From Polynucleobacter sp. (GTDB lineage: Bacteria > Pseudomonadota > Gammaproteobacteria > Burkholderiales > Burkholderiaceae_D), in contig JAIPCX010000002.1 of NCBI GenBank assembly GCA_021737945.1, positions 1 through 64,000 on the forward strand: a stretch of DNA of 64,000 bases. The letters are read 5' to 3'. The notes below the pieces were generated by a model, which had not been told where the DNA came from, made no database searches, and worked only from the letters and a program-made list of their open reading frames with translations. The position numbers and the translations under genes were made by a program. Positions 1-8,611 of the stretch are shown one piece after another (within the stretch, counting starts at the first letter, position 1; every line of letters begins with the position of its first letter).

Positions 1-205
1 CGTCAACGCATGCCTATTTGGAATTGCTCCGAGTGGAGGTTACCGCGTTTCACCCTTTGCAGCTTGCGCTGCAAAGACTCGTCTCTGTGGCCCTATTCCT
101 CGTCTCACGACGGACGGTCGTTAACCGTCACCCTGCTCTATGGAGTCCGGACCTTCCTCTCGCTATCGCCATTACGCGACTGCCAGCGACTGTCTAGTCT
201 GCTTC
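1..205 (-). ncRNA. rnpB: RNase P RNA (class A), 5' portion, cut by the window edge
   Basis: This is the catalytic RNA of RNase P, which removes 5' leaders from tRNA precursors. Read on the minus strand, the 5' end is GAAGCAGACTAGACAGTCGC at about 205. It is followed by the conserved block around 129-160 (GGTCCGGACTCCATAGAGCA) and, near the left edge, by GAGCAATTCCAAATAGG. All three match the order in class A bacterial RNase P RNA as I know it from E. coli. About 205 of the usual 350-400 nucleotides are present; the 3' third, including the strand that pairs with the 5' end, lies outside the window. The 5' boundary is set by homology and is good to a few bases. An open frame on the opposite strand here has no protein character. 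Confidence 0.95.
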
Positions 206-213
206 ACAGCGCG

Positions 214-219
214 ATTCTA
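214..219 (-). promoter_or_regulatory. Putative -10 element of rnpB
   Basis: On the minus strand TAGAAT lies 8 bases before the inferred 5' end of rnpB, at the right distance for a sigma-70 -10 box. The -35 region at 17 bases spacing (TTAGCG) is poor, so this is a partial promoter call. Confidence 0.5.
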
Positions 220-291
220 GCTGAGACTGAGAGCATCGCTAAGAAAGGTTTTTAAATAGATCACCCGAATCAAAATTTAATAAAAGAAAAG

Positions 292-327
292 TAGACAGCT
301 TCCCTGCATGTATCTACAATGTAGACA
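292..327 (+). promoter_or_regulatory. mazEF promoter with overlapping palindromic operator
   Basis: TAGACA (292-297) and TACAAT (315-320) form a near-consensus sigma-70 promoter with a 17-base spacer. An imperfect palindrome, TGTATCTACAATGTAGACA (309-327), covers the -10 box. This is the arrangement expected if the antitoxin, or the toxin-antitoxin complex, binds there to repress its own operon, as MazE-type antitoxins do. A strong ribosome site AAAGGAGGA (337-345) follows before the antitoxin ATG. Confidence 0.65.
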
Positions 328-351
328 CGAAAGTCAAAAGGAGGATGCACC

Positions 352-594
352 ATGCAAGCCATTATTAAAAAGTGGGGTAATAGCCCTGCGCTCAGATTAA
401 GCGCCAGTTTAATGAAAGAAGCGCAGCTAACGATTGATCAAGAAGTTTCAGTCAAAGTGTCTAGGGGAAAAATCATCATCGAACCAGTAACTCGCAAAGA
501 ATACAAACTGGAAGAATTGGTGGCCGGCATTACCTCTGCTAATACTCATGCAGAATCAGATTTTGGTAAACCCGTCGGCAAGGAAATCTGTTAA
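352..594 (+). CDS. mazE: MazE-type antitoxin (AbrB/SpoVT fold)
   Basis: This is the labile antitoxin of a type II toxin-antitoxin pair. It should neutralise the MazF ribonuclease encoded next to it and repress the operon. The 80-residue protein starts MQAIIKKWGNSPALRLSASL, the characteristic swapped-hairpin DNA-binding start of MazE/PemI. The C-terminal half (about residues 45-80) is acidic and polar, as expected for the toxin-binding tail. The start is supported by AAAGGAGGA 6 bases upstream. The TAA stop overlaps the toxin ATG by one base (TAATG), so translation is probably coupled. A promoter and palindromic operator lie immediately upstream. The family assignment is firm; whether the pair is active is not visible. 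Confidence 0.9.
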   Translation: MQAIIKKWGNSPALRLSASLMKEAQLTIDQEVSVKVSRGKIIIEPVTRKEYKLEELVAGITSANTHAESDFGKPVGKEIC

Positions 595-932
595 TGGTAA
601 AGCGATATACGCCCGATTCAGGCGATATCGTTTGCCTGGAATTCGATCCTCAGGCAGGACATGAGCAGGCAGGTCATCGTCCAGCCTTAGTTCTAAGCCC
701 AGCTTCTTATAATGGGAAGACTGGCTTAATGGTTTGCTGTCCGCTTAGCACCCAAGTCAAGGGGCATCCATTTGAGGTCGTGACAATCGTCGATGGCACG
801 CGCTGCTCTGTACTGACTGATCATGTGAAATCGCTAGATTGGCGCGCACGCAAAGCCAAACACAAGGCAACCATCGGCGAGCAGGAATTGTGGGATGTTC
901 GAGCAAAAATAAAAGCACTTCTGATGATTTGA
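594..932 (+). CDS. mazF: MazF/PemK-type endoribonuclease toxin
   Basis: This is the toxin of the mazEF pair, an mRNA-cleaving endoribonuclease of the CcdB/PemK fold. The 112-residue length is typical. The early segment DSGDIVCLEFDPQAGHEQ, the GHRPALVLSP strand and the CCPLSTQVKG segment correspond to the conserved beta-barrel core. The Arg in GHRPALVLS and the Ser/Thr in the CPLST segment sit where MazF proteins keep catalytic residues. The gene overlaps the antitoxin by one base and has no ribosome site of its own, so it depends on upstream translation. No terminator follows, and the next gene starts 41 bases downstream. ChpB or PemK are equally good names; the cleavage sequence cannot be predicted. 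Confidence 0.9.
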   Translation: MVKRYTPDSGDIVCLEFDPQAGHEQAGHRPALVLSPASYNGKTGLMVCCPLSTQVKGHPFEVVTIVDGTRCSVLTDHVKSLDWRARKAKHKATIGEQELWDVRAKIKALLMI

Positions 933-973
933 TTAATAAGCCAAGCAATAAGACGCAATAGCAAGGATCCACT

Positions 974-1642
974 ATGCAATACGATACTCAGCTAAATAAT
1001 CACGGGCTGAAATACAATCCTTTCAAAGCGCTGGTTACTCCCAGACCCATTGGCTGGATATCAACCGTAAGTAAATCTGGCGTACTTAATCTAGCTCCCT
1101 ATAGTTTTTTTAATGCGGTCAGTGACAGACCACCGATGGTCATGTTTTCATCTATCGGTCGAAAAGATACGCTAAACAATATAGAAGAAACGGGCGAATT
1201 TGTTTGCTCAATGGTGAGTAGCGAACTTCGCGATGCTATGAATATGTCGTCTGCTGCAGTTAACCATGACATCGATGAATTCAAGTTAGCTGGTGTAACA
1301 CCAGCAGATTCTTTTTATGTCAAACCACCTCGAGTCGCAGAAGCACCTGCAGCGCTCGAATGTCGTTACTGGAAGACGTTACCGCTCCCTGCTCCAGAAG
1401 GTCATCCCGAATTAGCTTATTGGCTTGTATTTGGTGAGGTGGTTGGCGTTTATATCGATGATAACTACATCAAAGACGGGATTGTTGATGTGGCCGCAGC
1501 ACAGCCTTTAGCACGACTAGGCTATATGGATTATTCATTCGTTACTGCGGAAACCATGTTTACCTTAAACCGCCCTGAAGTAGAAAAAAATGGCACTACA
1601 GCAACGCTGATACCTGGCCCATGGGATGGAATTTTTCGCTGA
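974..1642 (+). CDS. Flavin reductase-like, FMN-binding split-barrel protein
   Basis: A 222-residue protein of the DIM6/NTAB flavin reductase family, which binds FMN and usually passes electrons from NAD(P)H to flavin for a partner oxygenase. The N-terminal half has the family's core pattern: LVTPRPIGWISTVS, then LAPYSFFNAVSDRPPMVMFS, then a Lys-Asp-Thr segment and GEFVCSMVS, all FMN phosphate and isoalloxazine contact regions in this family. AAGGA sits 6 bases before the ATG. No partner oxygenase lies nearby, so the substrate is unknown. The gene follows mazF closely but need not be functionally linked to it. Confidence 0.85.
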   Translation: MQYDTQLNNHGLKYNPFKALVTPRPIGWISTVSKSGVLNLAPYSFFNAVSDRPPMVMFSSIGRKDTLNNIEETGEFVCSMVSSELRDAMNMSSAAVNHDIDEFKLAGVTPADSFYVKPPRVAEAPAALECRYWKTLPLPAPEGHPELAYWLVFGEVVGVYIDDNYIKDGIVDVAAAQPLARLGYMDYSFVTAETMFTLNRPEVEKNGTTATLIPGPWDGIFR

Positions 1643-1833
1643 TATAGTTTTCTAGGCAATGAGATTTTTTATTAGACAATCGTCATTGATCGATAAATCA
1701 AATATGGATATCAAACCACTCTATTTGATTAATAATTACAGAATGGGGATAACTGACTTCCCAAGGCACGCTTGAAGATAGGCCGTAAAGCCGCATGCCG
1801 TGTAATTATGCACACTACTAATTAGGACATTTT

Positions 1834-2217
1834 ATGCGATTCATCGTATCCGCAATGTTACTCGCAGTAGGCATCATTCATATCTTGCCGCTATCTGGAG
1901 TTCTGAGTGCAGCTCGCTTATTTGATCTTTACGGAATTTCATTTGAAGATCCGAATTTGGAAATTTTGATGCGCCACCGAGCAGTTTTATTTGGGTTACT
2001 AGGAATTTTTCTAATCTCCTCCGCCTTTTTACCCAACCTTCAGCTTGCCGCTTTAATCACGGGCTTTGTAAGCGTGGTTTCTTTTTTATATTTAGCTTAC
2101 TCAGTAGGTGGATATAACGATCAAGTGAACCGTATTGTTACAGCTGATAAGGCAGCGTTGGTTTGTCTAATAGTCGGCTCAATTACCTATGCAATCAATT
2201 ATTCAAACACAAAATGA
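1834..2217 (+). CDS. Small integral membrane protein, function unknown
   Basis: I do not recognise a function. The 127-residue protein has four hydrophobic stretches, at about residues 3-25, 48-66, 69-92 and 105-122. That gives a four-helix membrane protein with short loops; a conserved-looking loop (about 28-47) carries most of the charged residues. Small proteins of this shape occur as uncharacterised conserved membrane proteins in proteobacteria. It stands alone between a 190-base gap upstream and the convergent thiolase gene. A weak TAGGAC ribosome site precedes the ATG. The coding call rests on length, hydrophobic pattern and a sensible start. Confidence 0.7.
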   Translation: MRFIVSAMLLAVGIIHILPLSGVLSAARLFDLYGISFEDPNLEILMRHRAVLFGLLGIFLISSAFLPNLQLAALITGFVSVVSFLYLAYSVGGYNDQVNRIVTADKAALVCLIVGSITYAINYSNTK

Positions 2218-2345
2218 CTTAAATGGTTAACAAGCTGCCCTCAGTAGACTTTGTCATTCATAAGGAAAGTAGTATTCGAAAATTATCTATGCAATAACCG
2301 CACGCTTTACTTTAGCTTTTGATTACAGTCAGTCAAAGTTCATTG

Positions 2346-3545
2346 CTACGATAGATTTTCAAAAATACCTGCAGCTCCCATACCTGTACCCACGCACATG
2401 GTGACCATGCCATATTTAAGTTTGCGTTTACGCATGCCATGGATGACAGTGGCAGAACGAATGGCGCCTGTTGCACCGAGCGGATGACCCAAGGCTATCG
2501 CGCCACCTAAAGGATTCACTTTACTCATATCGAGACCCAAGTCATGACTAACGGCGAGTGCTTGCGCTGCAAAGGCTTCGTTTAGCTCTATCCAATCAAG
2601 ATGATTTAACGTCAAGCCTGCGTAGGCCAATGCTGCTGGAATCGCTTCCTTCGGGCCGATACCCATAATTTCTGGTGGCACACCGCGCACTGCAAACGAC
2701 ACGAAGCGCGCTAATGGAACGAGGTTGAATTGCTTGAGAATTTTTTCACTAACAATAATCAGCACACCAGCACCATCCGATGTCTGTGAACTATTACCCG
2801 CCGTCACCGAACCTTTGGCTGCAAATACCGGCTTTAGTTTTGCTAAAGCTTCCAATGTAGTGTCAGGGCGAACACCTTCATCATCAGTAATCGTTTGAGT
2901 ATGCGTATCGATCTGTCCGCTGCTCAGATTAGGTAAGCGCTGAATTACATCAATTGGAATAATTTCACCGACACGTTCACAACTTAATTGCGCTGCGTGT
3001 GCTCTACGATGAGATTCAAATGCGAATTCATCTTGAGCTTGACGTGAAATTTTCCATTGAGTTGCGACTTTCTCTGCAGTCAAACCCATGCCATACGCCA
3101 TACCAATATTTTCATCGCTAAACACACCCATATTAATTGATGGGTGATAACCCATCATAGGTACCACGGACATCGACTCAACACCGGCAGCAATCATGAC
3201 ATCCGCCTCACCAACGCGTATGCGATCAGCTGCCATCGCTACGGCGGATAAACCGGAAGCGCAATAGCGATTAACGGTGACGCCACCGACAGTCTTAGGC
3301 AAACCGGCAAGCAGCACTGACATACGAGCAACATTCAACCCTTGTTCTGCTTCAGGGAATGCGCAACCTACAATCGCATCTTCAATCAGCTTAGGATCGA
3401 GCGTTGGTACCTGCGCTAAAGCAGCTTGCAAAGCATGTACCAGCAAGTCATCGGGACGCGTATAACGAAACACTCCACGCGGCGCTTTGCCTATGGGAGT
3501 TCGGACCGCGGAAACGATGTAGGCATCCTGAAGCTGTTTAATCAT
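2346..3545 (-). CDS. fadA: Acetyl-CoA C-acyltransferase (3-ketoacyl-CoA thiolase)
   Basis: This enzyme catalyses the last step of beta-oxidation, cleaving 3-ketoacyl-CoA with CoA to give acetyl-CoA and a shortened acyl-CoA. The 399 residues match the thiolase length. The acyl-accepting cysteine is Cys95 in VNRYCASGLSAV. The C-terminal catalytic His and Cys lie in GGAIALGHPLGATGA and MVTMCVGTGMGAAG. It is the last gene of the TetR - acyl-CoA dehydrogenase - bifunctional enzyme - thiolase array, 38 bases after the bifunctional enzyme, and all read on the minus strand. The symbol is by role; a degradative rather than biosynthetic thiolase is inferred from the neighbours. Confidence 0.92.
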   Translation of the reverse strand: MIKQLQDAYIVSAVRTPIGKAPRGVFRYTRPDDLLVHALQAALAQVPTLDPKLIEDAIVGCAFPEAEQGLNVARMSVLLAGLPKTVGGVTVNRYCASGLSAVAMAADRIRVGEADVMIAAGVESMSVVPMMGYHPSINMGVFSDENIGMAYGMGLTAEKVATQWKISRQAQDEFAFESHRRAHAAQLSCERVGEIIPIDVIQRLPNLSSGQIDTHTQTITDDEGVRPDTTLEALAKLKPVFAAKGSVTAGNSSQTSDGAGVLIIVSEKILKQFNLVPLARFVSFAVRGVPPEIMGIGPKEAIPAALAYAGLTLNHLDWIELNEAFAAQALAVSHDLGLDMSKVNPLGGAIALGHPLGATGAIRSATVIHGMRKRKLKYGMVTMCVGTGMGAAGIFENLS

Positions 3546-3583
3546 GATGAATCCCTGTGTAATGAATCAGCAATAGCTCTACT

Positions 3584-5974
3584 TTAATTTCGTACCGGCT
3601 TACCAGTCTGTAGCATGCCCATGATGCGCTCTTGTGTTTTTGGATGCGCTAGCAATGTCATAAAACCTTGGCGCTCTTTATCCAACAACCATTGCTCGCT
3701 AACGTGACTACCGGGATCCACATCCCCACCACATACGGTATCGGCAATCAGGGTTGCGATGTGTTCATCATGCGCAGAAATAAAACCACCATCACGCATG
3801 TTGATTAGTTGTGCCCGAATCGTGGCAATGCCATACCGACCTGTAACAGGAATCAGTGATGACAAGGGAGGGCGATAACCCGCTTGAGCTAATGCCACAG
3901 CTTGCGCTTTAGCGACATGCAGTAATTCATATGGGTTAAGAACAATCACGTCACCACGCGAGAGATAGCCCATTTTTTTCGCTTCAGGTGCCGATTTCGA
4001 TACCGCTGCTGTTGCTACTGCTGTAAATCGATTTTTCAAAAATTGAAGAATGTCATTCCCTTTGGCTTCGCGTGCAGAGCGAAGCGCGATCTCTTTTAAG
4101 CCACCGCCGGCTGGCATTAAACCAACGCCCACTTCAACTAAACCAATATACGATTCCAATAATGCGACACGACGACTGGCATGCATTAACAATTCACAGC
4201 CGCCTCCCAAAGCAATACCACCGACTGCCGCCACCACAGGCACATTGGCATATTTAACGCGCATCATCGCGCGCTGAAAATTCGCTACGACCTGATCGAT
4301 GGCTTTCAAACCACCTGACATAAATACGGGCAACATAGCTTGCAAGTCCGCACCTGCTGAGAAAGCGCCACCTTCAGCGGAATCGGCATGCCATATAACG
4401 AGTGAGCCAAAATGTTGTTCGGCTTCTGTGACGGCCCTCTCTATACCAGCGATGACTTCTGGGCCCATCACATGCAACTTGGTTTTAAACGACAACACCA
4501 ACACATCATCGTTTTGATGCCACAACCGTACGGAAGCATCTTCATGAACAGTAATGCCAGCTGTCACACCGGTAGCTACTGATTCACCCACTAACGATGC
4601 GCGGAAAATTTGTCGTTGATAGACGGGTAATGCGGATCTGGCTAGGGTCGATTTCTTTTTAGGCGACCATGAACCCTGCTCTGTATGCACCGCGATGCGC
4701 CCATCAAATACCCAAGCGGGCAACGGCGCGTTCGACAACGCATGGCCTTCGTCAATATCCTGTTTTACCCACTGCGCTACTTGCTGCCAACCGGCTTGCT
4801 GCCACAATTCAAAGGGGCCCTGCTTCCAACCAAAACCCCAACGCAGCGCAAAATCGATATCACGCGCTGTCTCGGCGATGGACTCAAGATGAACGGCAAT
4901 GTAATGAAATGAATCGCGGAATATGGCCCACAAAAATTGTGCTTGCGGATTAGTCGATTCGCGCAGTGACTTCAGGCGTTTAGCAGGATCTTTTTCTTTT
5001 AAAATTCGACCGATTAACTCATTAGATTTCGTCGCCGAAGGAACATAGTCTTGTTTAGCGGCATCGTAGCGCAAAATATCTTTGCCTACTTTTTTATAAA
5101 AGCCTGCACCACTTTTTTGCCCTAGATTTCCACCAGCGACGAGTCGCTCAAGAACGGCCGGTGTTGTGTAGACGGAGTGAAAAGGATCATCAGGCAATTT
5201 ATCTTGCATAGTACGAATGACATGACCTAAGGTATCCAGACCCACCACATCGGCGGTACGGAATGTGCCTGATTTAGCACGACCTAATTTTGCGCCGGTT
5301 AAATCATCAACCACGTCATACGAGAGGCCAAATTTTTCTGCTTCGTGCATGATGGCGAGCATGCCAAACACACCCACGCGATTCGCAATAAAGTTGGGCG
5401 TGTCAATCGCACGCACTACGCCTTTGCCTAGAGTTGTGACGAGAAAGCTCTCTAATTGATCCAATATCGACGGCTGAGTGGCTACGGTAGGAATGAGTTC
5501 TACCAAATGCATGTAGCGCGGCGGGTTGAAAAAATGCACACCACAAAATCGCGAGCGCAAATCATCTGCCAATCCGGCCGCCAGATCAGTGATCGATAAG
5601 CCTGAGGTATTAGTTGCAAAAATTGTGTGTGGCGCTACATGCGCCGCAATCTTCTCGTACAGGGCATGCTTCCAATCTATGCGTTCGGCGATCGCCTCGA
5701 TAATGAGATCGACGTATGCTAATTTTTCTAGATCATCGTCAAAGTTAGCTACCTCTATCAATTCGGCCTGCTGACTTTGCGCTAATGGAGCAGGATTAAT
5801 TTTTTTCAGATGCTCAAGTGCTCGCTCAGCTAACGCATTACGAGCTTGATCAGCCTTACCCGGTAAGTCAAACAAAATGACGGGTACACGAGCATTAATA
5901 CAGTGCGCCGCAATTTGCGCACCCATCACACCCGCACCAAGAATGGCGACTTTTTTAATCATGACCTTAGACAT
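3584..5974 (-). CDS. Bifunctional 3-hydroxyacyl-CoA dehydrogenase / enoyl-CoA hydratase
   Basis: Carries out hydration and NAD-dependent oxidation in beta-oxidation. The domain order is dehydrogenase first: a Rossmann NAD site GAGVMG at residues 13-18, then the C-terminal 3HCDH domains, and then a crotonase-fold hydratase with an oxyanion-hole region GGIALGGGCELLMHASRR. This order matches FadN-type enzymes and is opposite to E. coli FadB. I chose the ATG at 5974 because AAGGAA lies 6 bases upstream; an in-frame GTG at 5980 would add two residues. From 5974 the protein has 796 residues. It is followed after 38 bases by the thiolase, its likely partner. Confidence 0.92.
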   Translation of the reverse strand: MSKVMIKKVAILGAGVMGAQIAAHCINARVPVILFDLPGKADQARNALAERALEHLKKINPAPLAQSQQAELIEVANFDDDLEKLAYVDLIIEAIAERIDWKHALYEKIAAHVAPHTIFATNTSGLSITDLAAGLADDLRSRFCGVHFFNPPRYMHLVELIPTVATQPSILDQLESFLVTTLGKGVVRAIDTPNFIANRVGVFGMLAIMHEAEKFGLSYDVVDDLTGAKLGRAKSGTFRTADVVGLDTLGHVIRTMQDKLPDDPFHSVYTTPAVLERLVAGGNLGQKSGAGFYKKVGKDILRYDAAKQDYVPSATKSNELIGRILKEKDPAKRLKSLRESTNPQAQFLWAIFRDSFHYIAVHLESIAETARDIDFALRWGFGWKQGPFELWQQAGWQQVAQWVKQDIDEGHALSNAPLPAWVFDGRIAVHTEQGSWSPKKKSTLARSALPVYQRQIFRASLVGESVATGVTAGITVHEDASVRLWHQNDDVLVLSFKTKLHVMGPEVIAGIERAVTEAEQHFGSLVIWHADSAEGGAFSAGADLQAMLPVFMSGGLKAIDQVVANFQRAMMRVKYANVPVVAAVGGIALGGGCELLMHASRRVALLESYIGLVEVGVGLMPAGGGLKEIALRSAREAKGNDILQFLKNRFTAVATAAVSKSAPEAKKMGYLSRGDVIVLNPYELLHVAKAQAVALAQAGYRPPLSSLIPVTGRYGIATIRAQLINMRDGGFISAHDEHIATLIADTVCGGDVDPGSHVSEQWLLDKERQGFMTLLAHPKTQERIMGMLQTGKPVRN

Positions 5975-6001
5975 CGACACTTCCTTTTGGATTAATTCTG
6001 A

Positions 6002-7792
6002 TTAAAATAAGTCAGCATCCAGCGCCATTAGATTATCTGAACCAGAACGCGCTTGTCGTATCAACATCGCTGTTTCAGGTAAGAGGCGCGCAAAATAAAA
6101 TCGGGCTACCGCTAACTTCGCTTGATAAAAATCATCGCCACTATTTTGTTTTTCTAGCGCTAGCTTAGCCATACGCGCAAAGAACCAAGAAAATACTAAA
6201 TGCCCAACAACGCGCATGTAAGGCACCGCCGCTGCCCCAACCTCATCGCGATTCATAAACGCTTTCATACCGATTTCCATGCTGAGCTTGGTGATTTTGT
6301 CGCCAATATCAGCGAGCGGCGTCACAAACTCTGACATCGCCTCGTCGGTACCGTTTTCTTCCACGAAGCTTTTAATTTTTTCACCAAACTTACGTAGTTT
6401 CTCACCGTTATCCATGAGCACTTTGCGACCTAGCAAATCGAGTGACTGTATCGTGTTCGTACCTTCATAAATCATATTGATGCGTGCATCACGCACGTAT
6501 TGTTCCATTCCCCATTCAGCAATATAGCCATGGCCGCCATACACTTGCATAGCTTCCGAGGTCGCTATCCATGCGTTATCAGTCAGGAAGGCTTTCACTA
6601 CGGGTGTGAGTAATGCCACTTCGTCGGCCGCCAGTTTTCGAACTTCTTCATCAGGATGATTGAGTTCACGATCAATCATTAAAGCAATGTACGAAGTAAA
6701 TGCACGACCGCCTTCTGCATACGCACGCGCCGTCAATAACATACGGCGCACATCGGGATGAACAATAATCGGATCGGCAGCTTGTGATTCTGCTTTCGGC
6801 CCCGTCAGGCTACGCCCTTGCGCGCGATCGCGTGCATAGCTCACTGCATTTTGGTAAGCCACTTCAGTTAATCCTAATGACTGCATACCTACGCCGAGTC
6901 GCGCTGCATTCATCATCACAAACATTGCGTTCAATCCGCGATTGGGTTCGCCAATCAACCAACCCGTTGCATTGTCTAGATTGATTTGGCAGGTGGCATT
7001 GCCATGAATACCCATTTTGTGTTCGATAGCACCGCAAAAAATAGGATTACGCTCACCGGGATTACCACTCGCATCAGGTAAAAATTTAGGAACGATAAAT
7101 AAAGAGATGCCTTTGGTTCCGGGTGGTGCATCGGGCAAACGAGCCAGCACTAAATGCACGATATTGGATGACAGATCATGTTCGCCAGCAGAGATAAAAA
7201 TTTTGCTACCCGTGAGCTGATATCTACCCTCTGCCTGTGGCTGCGCGTGCGTTTTTAGCAACCCCAAATCGGTACCACAATGAGACTCCGTCAGGCACAT
7301 GGTGCCGGTCCATTCGCCTGATACCAACTTTGGTAAGTACAATTTTTTTTGCTCTTCATTACCATGCGCATGCAAACACTCATACGCACCATGCGACAAA
7401 CCGGGATACATGGTCCACGCCTGATTCGCTGAATTGAGCATCTCGTAAAAACCGTTGTTTAAAACAATCGGTAAGCCCTGCCCACCATACGTCGGATCGC
7501 ACGATAGCGCAGGCCAACCCGCCACTACATACTGCTGATATGCCTGCTTGAATCCCGCTGGCGCAGTAACGGCGTGCGTAGCCGCATTGTAATGACAGCC
7601 TTCGCGGTCGCCTGAATGATTCAGAGGAAAAACAATATCGGAGGCAAATTTACCGCCCTCTTCCAACACTTGATTGATAGTGTCTGCATCCATATCAGCA
7701 TGGGCAGGCAAGGAACGGAGCTCATGCTCAACGTTGAGTAATTCATGCAGCACAAAATGCATATCGCGCAGCGGCGCCTGATAATTTGGCAT
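6002..7792 (-). CDS. Acyl-CoA dehydrogenase with extended C-terminal domain
   Basis: An FAD enzyme that introduces the trans-2 double bond into acyl-CoA, the first step of beta-oxidation. At 596 residues it is longer than the usual 380-400; the extra length is an N-terminal extension and a C-terminal helical domain, as in the large FadE-like family common in beta- and gammaproteobacteria. Visible landmarks are CLTESHCGTDLG (FAD and substrate loop), YGGHGYIAEWGMEQYVRDA, and MIYEGTNTIQ, whose Glu is at the position of the catalytic base. AGGAG precedes the ATG. It lies between the TetR gene (123 bases upstream) and the bifunctional enzyme (21 bases downstream), so it probably opens the degradative operon. 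Electrons would go to electron-transfer flavoprotein, which is not encoded here. Confidence 0.92.
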   Translation of the reverse strand: MPNYQAPLRDMHFVLHELLNVEHELRSLPAHADMDADTINQVLEEGGKFASDIVFPLNHSGDREGCHYNAATHAVTAPAGFKQAYQQYVVAGWPALSCDPTYGGQGLPIVLNNGFYEMLNSANQAWTMYPGLSHGAYECLHAHGNEEQKKLYLPKLVSGEWTGTMCLTESHCGTDLGLLKTHAQPQAEGRYQLTGSKIFISAGEHDLSSNIVHLVLARLPDAPPGTKGISLFIVPKFLPDASGNPGERNPIFCGAIEHKMGIHGNATCQINLDNATGWLIGEPNRGLNAMFVMMNAARLGVGMQSLGLTEVAYQNAVSYARDRAQGRSLTGPKAESQAADPIIVHPDVRRMLLTARAYAEGGRAFTSYIALMIDRELNHPDEEVRKLAADEVALLTPVVKAFLTDNAWIATSEAMQVYGGHGYIAEWGMEQYVRDARINMIYEGTNTIQSLDLLGRKVLMDNGEKLRKFGEKIKSFVEENGTDEAMSEFVTPLADIGDKITKLSMEIGMKAFMNRDEVGAAAVPYMRVVGHLVFSWFFARMAKLALEKQNSGDDFYQAKLAVARFYFARLLPETAMLIRQARSGSDNLMALDADLF

Positions 7793-7915
7793 GGGGTTCT
7801 CCTAGTGTTTTATACGTGTTTCGGAATTCGACTAAATCGGGTTGATCAGCGTACTGACTTTACTCACAACAAAGGGGGTTTTCTGGCAGAGCGTTGTACA
7901 GGCGATGCGCTAACA

Positions 7916-8536
7916 CTACGATTTTGCAGTTTGCACGCTGATAATGAGGCGCTCAAAACCTGCGTGAGCACGCTTTACGCTACCGGGACTTCGAATAAAG
8001 CGCGCATCATGGTGTAGCGCCAGCACCAATCCGTACATTTCAAAGACTAATTGCTTGGGGTCGGTATCGGATTTCAAATGATGCTCATCGATCGCTTGCT
8101 GAGCGGCCCTATGCAAGGCACGCTGCCAGCTATCAACCATGTCGACCAAGTGATCGCGAATCGGGCCTGGCCTGTCGTCATACTCAACAGCTCCGCTGAT
8201 GTAAATACAACCCGAGGCAATTTCTAGACTAACTCTATCGACCCAACGCCTGAAAAGACTTTGTAAACGCGGCAAACCACGTGGCTCACGGATACTCGGG
8301 TAAAAAACTTCTTGCTCGAATTGATGGTTGTAGAGCCTGAGCACATCAATCTGTAAATCTTCGCGTGAACCAAAGTGCGCGAATACGCCGGACTTACTCA
8401 TATCCATACGGTCTGCCAAGACGCCAATCGTGAGACCCTCCAAGCCTTCGCGGCTGGCCATTTCGAGCGCAGCGCCCAAGATCGCAGCGCGGGTCTGCTC
8501 CCCTTTTCGTAAGGGTTTTTGGATGGTTTCAGTCAT
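7916..8536 (-). CDS. TetR/AcrR family transcriptional regulator
   Basis: A 206-residue regulator with an N-terminal TetR DNA-binding domain: residues about 13-60 include RAAILGAALEMASREGLEG and the helix-turn-helix MSKSGVFAHFGSREDL. The C-terminal part is a helical ligand-binding domain. It sits at the head of a beta-oxidation gene set on the same strand, so it is probably the local repressor sensing acyl-CoA; this is inference from position. GGGAG precedes the ATG. Just upstream is an inverted repeat (8551-8585) that could be its operator. Confidence 0.9.
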   Translation of the reverse strand: MTETIQKPLRKGEQTRAAILGAALEMASREGLEGLTIGVLADRMDMSKSGVFAHFGSREDLQIDVLRLYNHQFEQEVFYPSIREPRGLPRLQSLFRRWVDRVSLEIASGCIYISGAVEYDDRPGPIRDHLVDMVDSWQRALHRAAQQAIDEHHLKSDTDPKQLVFEMYGLVLALHHDARFIRSPGSVKRAHAGFERLIISVQTAKS

Positions 8537-8550
8537 GCGGACTCCCGGAG

Positions 8551-8585
8551 ATAGGACTTTGCAGAAAATAGAACGGGCGTCCTAT
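8551..8585. promoter_or_regulatory. Inverted repeat upstream of the TetR gene, possible operator
   Basis: ATAGGAC (8551-8557) and GTCCTAT (8579-8585) are perfect 7-base inverted arms with a 21-base spacer. They lie just upstream of the TetR start (8536) and overlap a TGCATAAT-like -10 region on the minus strand. Self-regulation by the TetR protein is inferred. The wide spacing is unusual for a TetR operator, so this may instead be a leader hairpin. Confidence 0.4.
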
Positions 8586-8611
8586 TATGCACTGATTATG
8601 AATTTCAGCGC

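Noticed and set aside
10-255. Open reading frame of 81 codons on the plus strand
   Set aside because: It lies over the complement of rnpB, has no ribosome site and its residue pattern is that of translated structural RNA.
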